The notes under the pieces are model-generated. The model was not told where the DNA came from, made no database searches, and was given only the letters and a program-made list of their open reading frames with translations. Positions 53,967-61,913 of a DNA stretch of 64,000 bases are shown here, piece after piece. The DNA is taken from contig NZ_CAMGZB010000001.1 of assembly GCF_946151075.1 (NCBI RefSeq), positions 598,001 through 662,000 of the forward strand, in the 5' to 3' direction. The stretch's first letter is position 1; each line of letters opens with the position of its first letter. Both the position numbers and the translations under genes were made by a program. This DNA is from Neobacillus sp. Marseille-Q6967. Its GTDB lineage: Bacteria > Bacillota > Bacilli > Bacillales > Cytobacillaceae.

Positions 53967-54125
53967 TCATTTATTCCGGCAGTTTTTGCATACTTTTATG
54001 TTTTGGTTTTCCTCTGTTCGATGTGGATATAGGAGTTTGATTCTTGTTCTGCCGCATAGCGGGCAGGTTCCACGTCCGCCTGACGGCAGGTGGTTTAGCG
54101 TTTTTCCTCGGTTTCTTTTTGCCAT
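53967..54125 (-). CDS. Small zinc-ribbon protein
   Basis: A 52-residue basic protein, MAKRNRGKTLNHLPSGGRG followed by TCPLCGRTRIKLLY and, near the end, KVCKNCRNK. Two CxxC knuckles about 25 residues apart should bind one zinc. I recall similar short proteins (MAKxxRGKxLxHLPSGGRGTCP) being conserved in Bacillus, without known function. The codon-level coding quality and conserved knuckles support it as real. AGGGATGGG lies upstream. The frame is too short for usual length cut-offs. Confidence 0.75.
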   Translation of the reverse strand: MAKRNRGKTLNHLPSGGRGTCPLCGRTRIKLLYPHRTEENQNIKVCKNCRNK

Positions 54126-54243
54126 TGCAACCCATCCCTATCATGATATTCTTGTCTCATTTATTTAATGTTGGACTGGGATAAAGATTGATAGGCATAT
54201 AATTGTTTTTTATAAAAACTTGTAAAAACATCATTGTTATCAC

Positions 54244-54276
54244 AAAAAAGAAGCTAAACGCTAATGGCTCAGCTCC
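54244..54276 (-). terminator. Probable terminator of the PAS kinase gene
   Basis: On the minus strand AGCT-GAGC and GC-AGCTTC can pair imperfectly and are followed by six U. Confidence 0.55.
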
Positions 54277-54282
54277 TATCCA

Positions 54283-55758
54283 TCACTCTTCTTCTTTTAA
54301 ATAATTTAATTCTATTTTAACGGTTGTCCCCTTCCCCTGTTGGCTTTCTATTTTCATCGTTCCTTTGTGCTCTTGAATAATTTTGTTACTTACGGTTAGC
54401 CCAAGTCCTATTCCCTTGTCCTTTGTGGTATAAAACGGTGTTCCTAAATACTGCAGCAATTCCCCATCAATTCCGGAGCCTTCATCCTTAAACATAATCA
54501 ATACTCTCTCATTTTCTAACTTACTAATATTGATCATTACCTTTCCTCCGGCTGGCATTGCTTCAATTGCATTTTTCAAGATATTAACGAATACCTGTTT
54601 AAGTTGATTTGGAGAACAAAGTAAATGAACATTTTCATTCTGCTTGTATTTAATATGTACCTGAACATTTTCCAAATTAGCCTGCGGCCTAAGTACATTG
54701 ACTGTGCTATCTAAAATCGCTACTAAATTAGCTTGTTCATATTGGATCGCCTGTGGTTTTGCCAGCGACATAAACTCATTTACAATCTTGTCAATTCGGT
54801 CCAATTCATCCGTAATGATATTTAAGTAATCCACCTGCTTTTCATTAACAGTTGTAGATTTTAATAGTTTTGAGAACCCTTTTAATGAAGTCAACGGATT
54901 CCGGATTTCATGAGCAACCCCTGCTGCCAGCTGGCCGATAATTGACAGGCGGTCCAAGTTACGAAGGGCAGCATCATTCTCAATCCGATCGGTGATGTTT
55001 CTCCCAACTGTAACATACGACTCTATCTCGTTTTGTTCATTGTAAATCGGTGAGACGTTTGTCTCAGAATAAAGGACATTACCATCCTTAGTTCGAAGCT
55101 TAATTTGGACGAGCTGGGGTTCCCCAGTATCATGAAGTCTTTTTAACATTTTATTCAATTTATCTCTTTCCCCTGGAACAAGAAAGGCATCAACAGTCTT
55201 TCCAATCACTTCTTCTTGTGTATAGCCCAATGTTTTTTCATGGGATGGGGAGGCATAGATAATCTTTTTATCTTTTGAGTAAACCTTTATTAAATCTGTA
55301 GAGTTTTCAGTAATTAACTTATAAAGTTCACGCGTTTGAACTAATTCCTTTTCCATGTTGACTACTTTGGTAATATCGCGGTAGATGGCAATTACCGCAA
55401 TAATCTCCCCTGAAATATTTCGAAAAGGCGAGTACGATACAGCTATGTCTATTATACGCCCATCCTTATGCTGACGCTGTGTAATCGTATTCGTAAAAGC
55501 CTTGCCATTTTTCACTTGATAAACAATGTCATTAACAAAATCAGGATTCGGAAACTCATTAAAACTTCTTCCAATCACATCTTCTTCTGTATAACCAAAA
55601 ATCTTCGTATACATATGATTCACCCGGATGAACCGGTTCTCCATATCCACAATACATATCCCGTCCGCTGTACAATTCAGAAATAAATCAATCAACTCAT
55701 CTGGATTATCTAAAACCTTATCACAATCCATCCCAAAAATCGGAAAACCCTTTGGCAT
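54283..55758 (-). CDS. Cytoplasmic PAS-PAS histidine kinase, sporulation-kinase-like
   Basis: About 491 residues without membrane segments. Two PAS domains (ADGICIVDMENRFIRVNHMY and DLIKVYSKDKKIIYASPSHE) are followed by HisKA with GVAHEIRNPLTSLKGFSKLL and an ATPase domain (FVNILKNAIEAMPAGG, DEGSGIDG, GIGLGLTVSNKI). The C-terminal half closely parallels the kinase at 16225-17874, so both probably feed the same phosphorelay. No regulator gene adjoins. ATG 55758 has GGAG eight bases upstream; ATG 55797, 13 codons earlier, lacks a ribosome site but cannot be excluded. Confidence 0.87.
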   Translation of the reverse strand: MPKGFPIFGMDCDKVLDNPDELIDLFLNCTADGICIVDMENRFIRVNHMYTKIFGYTEEDVIGRSFNEFPNPDFVNDIVYQVKNGKAFTNTITQRQHKDGRIIDIAVSYSPFRNISGEIIAVIAIYRDITKVVNMEKELVQTRELYKLITENSTDLIKVYSKDKKIIYASPSHEKTLGYTQEEVIGKTVDAFLVPGERDKLNKMLKRLHDTGEPQLVQIKLRTKDGNVLYSETNVSPIYNEQNEIESYVTVGRNITDRIENDAALRNLDRLSIIGQLAAGVAHEIRNPLTSLKGFSKLLKSTTVNEKQVDYLNIITDELDRIDKIVNEFMSLAKPQAIQYEQANLVAILDSTVNVLRPQANLENVQVHIKYKQNENVHLLCSPNQLKQVFVNILKNAIEAMPAGGKVMINISKLENERVLIMFKDEGSGIDGELLQYLGTPFYTTKDKGIGLGLTVSNKIIQEHKGTMKIESQQGKGTTVKIELNYLKEEE

Positions 55759-55848
55759 CACAATCGCTCCAAACCCCTCATAAATTCCTAACTCCATTTT
55801 ACAGAATTATAAGAAAAATGAAAGGAATTTTGCGGTGGCATCAAAATC

Positions 55849-55880
55849 GGTGACAGGCACCGCTCGTGGACAATGTCCAC
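55849..55880. repeat. Dispersed repeat, copy 10
   Basis: GGTGACAGGCACC at 55849-55861 and GTGGACAATGTCCAC at 55866-55880, in the gap between divergent genes, reading in the opposite orientation to copy 9. Confidence 0.8.
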
Positions 55881-55985
55881 CCCACACGGACACATACATC
55901 TAAGATCTCCCGCCTATTTTTCTATACCCATACATAGTGGACTTCTACTGGGTCATATATTGGTTGGGTGGAGGTGGAGTTTTGT

Positions 55986-56474
55986 ATGGGGAAACGTAGG
56001 CTGGCATGTTTTTTTGTATTAGTGAGTCTGGTTTTAGCAGGTTGTTTGGCGGATCCGGTACAGGATGATCTGGTCAATTATATTAATGAAGAAACGAAGA
56101 CTTCTCAGGATCTGGAACTGAAGGCTGTTACGGCTTATGAGAGTGTGTCGGGGGCAAATTATCAAGATGATCAAACGATGTATGATGCTTTGATAAATGA
56201 CATAATTCCGACCTATGAGGAGTTTATAAATGAACTAGAGGCCGTTAATATTGAAACGGATGAACTCCAAGAGGTTCACGATGTTTACTTGAAAGGAGCC
56301 AATCTTCAGCATCAGGGCTTCCTGAAAATCGTCGAAGCAATTGATGCACAGGATGCAGGGATGATTGATGAAGCAAATGCTCTTCTAAATGAGGGCAAGG
56401 AGAATATCAATAATTATCTTGACCAAATCGAACAACTAGCCGAAGACCACAATGTAGAAATTGAAAAAAACTAA
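55986..56474 (+). CDS. Helical lipoprotein of unknown function
   Basis: About 162 residues. MGKRRLACFFVLVSLVLAGC is a lipoprotein signal with lipobox VLAGC; the mature part is acidic and predicted almost all helical (NYINEETKTSQDLELKAVTA and EINELEAV-like stretches), as in small four-helix surface lipoproteins. No family recognised with certainty. The ribosome site GGTGGAG precedes ATG 55986; an in-frame upstream start is less likely. It ends at a terminator shared with the HmoA-like gene. Confidence 0.8.
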   Translation: MGKRRLACFFVLVSLVLAGCLADPVQDDLVNYINEETKTSQDLELKAVTAYESVSGANYQDDQTMYDALINDIIPTYEEFINELEAVNIETDELQEVHDVYLKGANLQHQGFLKIVEAIDAQDAGMIDEANALLNEGKENINNYLDQIEQLAEDHNVEIEKN

Positions 56475-56483
56475 TCTTCCAAT

Positions 56484-56546
56484 AAGAAGAGGCTGTGCCA
56501 AGGGGAGTACATAACATCAGTTCCCCTCAAAGCACAGCCTCTTTCT
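56484..56546. terminator. Bidirectional terminator between the lipoprotein and hmoA genes
   Basis: A long stem AAGAGGCTGTGC with GCACAGCCTCTT, with an inner AGGGGA/TCCCCT pair, lies between the convergent genes. Confidence 0.88.
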
Positions 56547-56551
56547 ATTGT

Positions 56552-56857
56552 TTAATTTCTTAATTCATAAGTACCGTGGCTTGATTCAACGATATACTCT
56601 GGTTTTTCCTGCCCGAGTTTTGCCTTGTGCCCAGCTATGTGCTCAGGGCTTTTTTCCCAGTTCTTCCAAGCTTCCTCGGATTCCCAGCGAACCATCACCA
56701 TAACTTCTTCATCACCGCGGCGTACTTTTTTCACTAACACCTGCTTATCCAAGAATCCCGGCATTTGCTCCTGAAGTCCCCCGCGCTTTGAAAATCTCTC
56801 CACTATTTGGTCAGAATATCCTTCTTTAACTACAAATCTTCTTATTTGATAAAACAT
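56552..56857 (-). CDS. hmoA: HmoA-like heme-degrading monooxygenase
   Basis: A 101-residue ABM-fold protein. MFYQIRRFVVKEGYSDQIVE, KKVRRGDEEVMVMVRWESEE and HIAGHKAK closely parallel B. subtilis HmoA (YetG), which opens the heme ring to release iron; the His in AGHK is near the heme-facing site. GGAGGG seven bases before ATG 56857 sets the start, 11 codons inside the longer frame. It is encoded directly downstream of a siderophore importer on the same strand, consistent with a joint iron-acquisition role. Confidence 0.87.
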   Translation of the reverse strand: MFYQIRRFVVKEGYSDQIVERFSKRGGLQEQMPGFLDKQVLVKKVRRGDEEVMVMVRWESEEAWKNWEKSPEHIAGHKAKLGQEKPEYIVESSHGTYELRN

Positions 56858-56913
56858 AACGGAACCCTCCATATTGGAAGAGCCAGGCACTTAGACCTGA
56901 CTCAAACTAATTT

Positions 56914-57867
56914 TTAAAGTGATTTTTCAATTTCGTCCGCCATAAGTTTTACTGATTGTAAGCCTCCGCCGCTTAGGTACCAAGCGTCTGGATCAAGGTA
57001 GATAATCTTGTCTTCCTTAGCAGCTGTTGTTTTCTTCACTAATTCGTTTTCGATTACTTTTTCTGCACCAGCTTCGCCGCCTACTGCGGAGTTACGGTCG
57101 ATAACAAATAATACATCTGGATTGGTTTCCATAATATATTCAAATGTGATACTTTGACCGTGTGTTGATACTTCGATATTTTCATCTGCTGCACCAAAGC
57201 CAAATACGTCATGGATAATGCCGAAACGTGAGCTTGGTCCATATGCACTTACTTTTCCTTCATTCGCTAACACAATTAAACCTTTTTTGTTCAATTCAGA
57301 AGCCTTTTTATTTAACTCTTCTACCTGTCCTTTAATGTCTTTTAATTCTGCGACTACTTGATCTTCCTTATCAAAAATTTCACCAACTAGTTTCATATTC
57401 TTCTCAAATGATTCCATATATTTAGTGTAATCAAGCTCAACATATACAGTTGGAGCAATTTCTGCAAACTGATCGTATAATTCTGCCTGACGAGTAGAAA
57501 TAAAGATAACATCCGGCTGCATTGCGTGTATCGCTTCGAAATCAGGCTCCTTTAAGCTGCCCACATTTGTATAGTCTTCCCCTGCATATTTTTCTAAGTA
57601 AGCAGGAATCGCCATCTGTGGAACCCCTGAAACTTCAACTCCAAGTTTATCCAATGAATCTAAAATACCAAAGTCAAAAACTACTACTTTCTCTGGGTTC
57701 TTTTTAATAACAGCTTCACCAAGCTTATGTTCAATCGTTAATTCTTCTGTTGCAGTTTCCTTACCACTTGCTGATGCTTCTTCCGCATTACTTTCTTCCT
57801 TTGCACCACATGCTGCTAAAACTAAGATGAATGTTAACATTAATGCTAAAAAACTCCACTTTTTCAT
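56914..57867 (-). CDS. yclQ: Siderophore-binding lipoprotein, YclQ-like
   Basis: About 317 residues. Lipoprotein signal with LVLAAC, Cys about residue 19, then an Glu/Ser-rich linker. The Fe-siderophore binding fold is seen in KVVVFDFGILDSLDKLGVEV and PDVIFISTRQAELYDQ. In gene order and sequence it matches YclQ, which binds petrobactin-type catecholate siderophores in B. subtilis. ATG 57867 has GAGGAGAG upstream; the longer frame starting at 57951 would overlap the ATPase gene and lacks a site. Last gene of a Fur-controlled operon. Confidence 0.87.
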   Translation of the reverse strand: MKKWSFLALMLTFILVLAACGAKEESNAEEASASGKETATEELTIEHKLGEAVIKKNPEKVVVFDFGILDSLDKLGVEVSGVPQMAIPAYLEKYAGEDYTNVGSLKEPDFEAIHAMQPDVIFISTRQAELYDQFAEIAPTVYVELDYTKYMESFEKNMKLVGEIFDKEDQVVAELKDIKGQVEELNKKASELNKKGLIVLANEGKVSAYGPSSRFGIIHDVFGFGAADENIEVSTHGQSITFEYIMETNPDVLFVIDRNSAVGGEAGAEKVIENELVKKTTAAKEDKIIYLDPDAWYLSGGGLQSVKLMADEIEKSL

Positions 57868-57886
57868 GTTCGATTCTCTCCTCTTT

Positions 57887-58648
57887 TTATGAACTAAAAT
57901 ATACACAAATACGGCATCCGCCCATTTGCTGAATCGGAATATCCATATCATAAATCTCTTTTAAGGCATCCGACTGAATAATCTCATCCGTCGGCCCATC
58001 TCTTACAACCTTGCCATCCTTCATCGCGACAATCCGGTCTGAATATACGGAAGCAAAGTTAATATCATGGAGTACAATGACAACGGTTTTCCCCAGCTCA
58101 TCCACGAGACGGCGTAATATTTTCATAATCTGAACGGAGTGTTTCATATCCAGATTGTTTAACGGTTCATCGAGTAATATGTACTCTGTATCCTGCGCTA
58201 TAACCATGGCTATAAAGGCACGCTGCCGCTGACCGCCGGATAATTCATCTAAGTATTGGTCCTGCATATCCGTTAAGTGCATATACTCAAGGGATTGGTC
58301 AACCATTCGTTCATCCTCTTCTGTCAACCGGCCTTTCGAATAGGGGAAGCGTCCGAAGCTAACAAGTTCACGAATGGTTAAGCGGACATTCATATAGTTA
58401 GACTGCTTAAGGATCGAAACCCGCTTAGCAAATTCATTCGATTTCATCTTTTTAACATCAGACTTATCGATGAGCACTTCGCCGGTATCGGAATCCAGCA
58501 GCCGGCTCACCATTGAAAGTAATGTTGATTTACCGGCGCCGTTTGGGCCGATAAAGCTTGTGATTTTACCCGGCTCGATATCAACCGTTACATCTTCAAC
58601 AACTGACTTTTTTCCGTAAAACTTTGATAATGCCCGAACTGATATCAT
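57887..58648 (-). CDS. yclP: Siderophore ABC transporter ATPase, YclP-like
   Basis: A 253-residue FepC-type ATPase. Walker A GPNGAGKSTL, signature LSGGQRQRAFIAM, Walker B YILLDEPLNNLDM and the switch His in VLHDINFA are intact. It energises import through the two adjacent permeases. The start overlaps the YclO-type gene by 4 bases. Confidence 0.9.
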   Translation of the reverse strand: MISVRALSKFYGKKSVVEDVTVDIEPGKITSFIGPNGAGKSTLLSMVSRLLDSDTGEVLIDKSDVKKMKSNEFAKRVSILKQSNYMNVRLTIRELVSFGRFPYSKGRLTEEDERMVDQSLEYMHLTDMQDQYLDELSGGQRQRAFIAMVIAQDTEYILLDEPLNNLDMKHSVQIMKILRRLVDELGKTVVIVLHDINFASVYSDRIVAMKDGKVVRDGPTDEIIQSDALKEIYDMDIPIQQMGGCRICVYFSS

Positions 58649-59595
58649 GCTGATTTCCTCTCCTTCAACAGTAAATAGATGAAATAGACACCGCCGACGA
58701 AATTGATAATAACACTCAGTGTTGTTGAAAAAGTAAAGATCCTTTCAACCACCCACTGACCGCCTACAAGGGCAATGATACTCATAACACTAGCGCCAAG
58801 TATCAATGTCTTGTGTTTATAGGTTTTGAAAAATTGATATGAAAGATTGGCCACGATTAATCCGAAGAAAGTAATTGGTCCGACTAATGCGGTCGAGATC
58901 GAAATGAATATTGCCACAATGATCAGCATCTTTTTTACAATCGCATCGTACGGGACACCGAGATTAATCGCGGTATCACGGCCGAGCGATAAAACATCCA
59001 AATATTTTACATATCGCCAGGCGTATATCAAGACAAGGACAACGATGACAATCGCCATCCAGACTAAATCCGAATTAATATTATTAAAACTAGCAAACAT
59101 TCGGTCCTGCACAATTTGAAATTCATTGGGGTCAATCAGTACTTGGAAGAAGGTCGAGATACTGGAAAAAAACGTTCCGACGATGATTCCGACAAGTAAC
59201 AAAAAATAAACCTGCTGACCGCCTTTTTTAAATAAAAATTGATAGAGTAGCAGAGCAAACACGATCATTACAGCACAAGATATCAAAAAGTTAAGCTGCT
59301 TATTGACCACAATCAGATGACTTGAACCTAAGAAGAAGATGACCAATGTTTGTAATAGTAAGTACAGCGAATCTAATCCCATAATACTCGGTGTTAAGAT
59401 TCGGTTATGGGTTATCGTTTGAAATACGACCGTTGCATAGGCAATTGTGACTCCTGTTAAGACCATCGCCAGTACTTTAATCGTCCGTTTAGGAAGCGCA
59501 TAACCAAAGCTGCCGTTTAATTCATGTAGCAAGTAGATTGCGCAGGCACCCACAGCGATCAATGCGAGTGTGCTCATTTTTATACTGTTACGCAT
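58645..59595 (-). CDS. yclO: Siderophore ABC permease, YclO-like
   Basis: A 316-residue FecCD-family permease with about nine to ten membrane segments. VLSLGRDTAINLGVPYDAIV is the coupling-helix region that contacts the ATPase, and GPITFFGLIVANLSYQF is a family hallmark. It overlaps both neighbouring genes by a few bases, as expected for a tightly coupled yclNOPQ operon. Confidence 0.9.
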   Translation of the reverse strand: MRNSIKMSTLALIAVGACAIYLLHELNGSFGYALPKRTIKVLAMVLTGVTIAYATVVFQTITHNRILTPSIMGLDSLYLLLQTLVIFFLGSSHLIVVNKQLNFLISCAVMIVFALLLYQFLFKKGGQQVYFLLLVGIIVGTFFSSISTFFQVLIDPNEFQIVQDRMFASFNNINSDLVWMAIVIVVLVLIYAWRYVKYLDVLSLGRDTAINLGVPYDAIVKKMLIIVAIFISISTALVGPITFFGLIVANLSYQFFKTYKHKTLILGASVMSIIALVGGQWVVERIFTFSTTLSVIINFVGGVYFIYLLLKERKSA

Positions 59596-60538
59596 ATGCC
59601 TTCCTCCGGAAAAGTAAGTATAAGAAGATTCCGCTTCCGATTACGCCGACCATGAGACTGATCGAAATCTCATAAGGGTAAATCAACACCCGGCCTAAAA
59701 TATCGCAAATCAGAAGAAAAATAGCACCGAGGAGTGCTGTATGCGGTAACGTCTTTTGTAAATGGTCCCCTTTAAAGATTGAAATGATGTTCGGAATAAT
59801 CAAACCTAAAAACGGGATAATTCCTACTGTGAGGACAACTGTTGCCGTAATCAATGCTACAAGGATAAGCCCTGTATTCACGACGCGGCGGTAAGCCAGA
59901 CCGAGATTTTTTGAAAAATCTTCCCCCATTCCTGCAACCGTAAAACGGTTTGCATAGATATAGGCAATGACTAAAATCGGAATACTTATGTAAAGTAGTT
60001 CGTACCTGCCCTTCATAATCATCGAAAAATCACCCTGGAGCCAAGCTGACATATTTTGAATCACATCCGCACGATAGGCAAAAAAAGTGGTGACGGAGGA
60101 TAAAATATTCCCAAACATTAACCCGACTAACGGAATGAAAATCGCATCTTTAAACTTGATTCGGTCAAGTATCTGCATAAATAAGAAAGTACCTGCAAGA
60201 GCAAATATAAAGGCAACCGCCATTTTTTCCAGCATTGAAGCATTTGCGAACAACAACATACTGACAAGGATTCCCAATCGGGTCGCATCCAAGGTGCCTG
60301 AGGTGGTTGGCGATACAAATTTATTACGGCTTAGCTGCTGCATAATCAATCCGGCTATACTCATTCCTGCTCCTGCCAATAGTATCGCAATAAGGCGCGG
60401 CAGTCTGCTTATGAGAAATATCTGTGTTTCCTCAGATTGGATATCCAGTAAATCCAAAGGTGAGATCCTGCTGACCCCAACGAACAAGCTAGTGGCTGAT
60501 AATATGAGTAAGGCTAGCAGCAAGTATCTTTTCTTCAT
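59588..60538 (-). CDS. yclN: Siderophore ABC permease, YclN-like
   Basis: A 316-residue FecCD-family permease, first gene of the operon. GAGMSIAGLIMQQLSRNKFV and the GEDFSKNLGLAYRRVVNTG coupling region are typical. ATG 60538 lies six bases after GGAG; the in-frame GTG at 60550 is within the ribosome site. The promoter and two Fur boxes lie 45-130 bases upstream, so expression should rise under iron limitation. Confidence 0.9.
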   Translation of the reverse strand: MKKRYLLLALLILSATSLFVGVSRISPLDLLDIQSEETQIFLISRLPRLIAILLAGAGMSIAGLIMQQLSRNKFVSPTTSGTLDATRLGILVSMLLFANASMLEKMAVAFIFALAGTFLFMQILDRIKFKDAIFIPLVGLMFGNILSSVTTFFAYRADVIQNMSAWLQGDFSMIMKGRYELLYISIPILVIAYIYANRFTVAGMGEDFSKNLGLAYRRVVNTGLILVALITATVVLTVGIIPFLGLIIPNIISIFKGDHLQKTLPHTALLGAIFLLICDILGRVLIYPYEISISLMVGVIGSGIFLYLLFRRKAYA

Positions 60539-60583
60539 CGTTTTCTCCACTTTTCTATTTTTCTAGCAAATTTTCAATGATAC

Positions 60584-60598
60584 TGAAAATCATTATCA
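60584..60598. promoter_or_regulatory. Fur box 1 of the yclNOPQ-like operon
   Basis: TGAAAATCATTATCA, 7-1-7 dyad with one departure from TGATAATNATTATCA. It lies just downstream of the predicted transcription start. Confidence 0.85.
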
Positions 60599-60614
60599 CT
60601 TAAGCACATAAATG

Positions 60615-60644
60615 ATTATAGCACTGGAAAATTTTATAAGTCAA
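60615..60644 (-). promoter_or_regulatory. Sigma-A promoter of the yclNOPQ-like operon
   Basis: On the minus strand TTGACT (60639-60644) and TATAAT (60615-60620) with an 18-base spacer, bracketed by two Fur boxes. Confidence 0.8.
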
Positions 60645-60652
60645 CCTTCTAT

Positions 60653-60667
60653 TGAGAATAATTTTCA
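60653..60667. promoter_or_regulatory. Fur box 2, upstream of the -35 region
   Basis: TGAGAATAATTTTCA, 7-1-7 dyad with two departures from the Fur consensus, 9 bases beyond the -35 box. Confidence 0.7.
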
Positions 60668-60824
60668 CTTAATTTTGAACACTTTGTGACATAAAAAAAG
60701 GTTTAACCTCGTTATTCTTTTAAAAACAAACAATTAAATGTGTAAATATTGTAAAAATAGGCAAAATTGCTTAAAATTAAAAATATATTAAACTAGTACA
60801 TTTGGAAGATGAGGAGATTTTAAG

Positions 60825-61562
60825 ATGAATCGTCAGCTAAAAGTGTGTCTATCAAGTCTCTTGTTAATCTTTCCAATTTATACTGCTGCATTAATTCCAT
60901 TAAGAACCAGTGCAGACAATACGGCTAATGACCATGTCTATCGTTCGATAGCTGTCGCTCAAAAGGAACCAAAATTGCAAGATCGTGTTCTTCTTCAGGT
61001 TCCTACGCTAATGCAGTTTCCTGAACTGCCCCGCGGCTGTGAAGTGACCAGCCTGACGATGATGTTAAACTTCGCCGGTGTTCAGGTTGATAAACTAACA
61101 CTTGCCTCCGAAGTTGAAAAAGTCCCATACCTAGTTGATGGTGTCTACGGTAATCCCCACCAAGGTTTTACCGGCAGTATGTATACTTTTAATGAACCAG
61201 GATTAACCGTATATCATAAACCGATTGAAAAACTTGCGAATCGGTATCTTCCTAATCAGATTGACAATATTTCAGGAGAGAGTTTTGACTCGGTTAAAAA
61301 GAAATTGAATGAAGGAAAGCCAGTCTGGGTCATTGTCGGGAGTACCTTCTCCTATTTACCGGAGGAGTATTGGGAAACATGGAATACAGAAGATGGTGAT
61401 ATCAAGGTTACCCGTAAAGTCCATTCTGTGCTAATAACCGGCTACGATGAAACTAATGTCTATTTTAATGATCCTTTTTTTAGCGAAGGAAATCGATCGG
61501 TCGATTATCAAGACTTTGTCACTTCCTGGACCCAGTTTGGGAGCCAGGCAATTTCATATTAA
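60825..61562 (+). CDS. Secreted C39-like cysteine peptidase
   Basis: A 245-residue exported protein with a signal peptide of about 30 residues. The papain-like C39 core shows catalytic Cys72 in LPRGCEVTSLTMML, His200 in KVHSVLITGYD and Asp216 in VYFNDPF, so activity is likely. Proteins of this kind are common in Bacillus, secreted and of unknown substrate. GAGGAG precedes the ATG. It is divergent from the siderophore operon and may respond to the second Fur box, though that is uncertain. Confidence 0.87.
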   Translation: MNRQLKVCLSSLLLIFPIYTAALIPLRTSADNTANDHVYRSIAVAQKEPKLQDRVLLQVPTLMQFPELPRGCEVTSLTMMLNFAGVQVDKLTLASEVEKVPYLVDGVYGNPHQGFTGSMYTFNEPGLTVYHKPIEKLANRYLPNQIDNISGESFDSVKKKLNEGKPVWVIVGSTFSYLPEEYWETWNTEDGDIKVTRKVHSVLITGYDETNVYFNDPFFSEGNRSVDYQDFVTSWTQFGSQAISY

Positions 61563-61563
61563 C

Positions 61564-61812
61564 TAAAAAGCGGAAGCGCCTTGATCAGGGGCGACAGGCA
61601 TAAGACGAGCCGGCGAGAAGGTTGCTTTTTGACCTTCTTGACGGATTGTCCGAATTGTGGAGGCGACTGCCCTGGGAACGAAGGCGTAAGACGACCACTG
61701 CAAGTAGGCGCTTTTTGCCTACTTCAGGGGGCGGCTTACGACTCGAGTCCCAAGGAGCCGCAACTAGACAAGCTTATGACCCCGAGCCCCTAGGCGCTGG
61801 AGGCGGATTGAG
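61564..61812. repeat. GC-rich structured Bacillaceae repeat (element B)
   Basis: About 250 bases, far richer in GC than the flanks, starting AAAAAGCGGAAGCGCC and ending near GGCGCTGGAGGCGG. It contains nested inverted segments, for example GAGAAGGTTG-CTTTTTG-ACCTTCTTG and AAGTAGGCGCTTTTTGCCTACTT. I recognise it, from memory, as a second family of dispersed intergenic elements in Bacillaceae, unrelated in sequence to element A. The apparent open frames across it are by-products of its composition. Confidence 0.7.
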
Positions 61813-61815
61813 AAT

Positions 61816-61845
61816 AAAGATGGCAGCAAAGCGCCATCTTTTTTT
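61816..61845 (+). terminator. Terminator after the C39-like gene and element B
   Basis: AAGATGGC and GCCATCTT pair around an 8-base loop, followed by five T. Element B is inserted between the gene and this terminator. Confidence 0.85.
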
Positions 61846-61913
61846 ACGGCTAATATCTTCTGGAATTGGGAATGCTACCAAAGTAAGGAAATATGTAAAG
61901 AGGAGGAGTGTTC

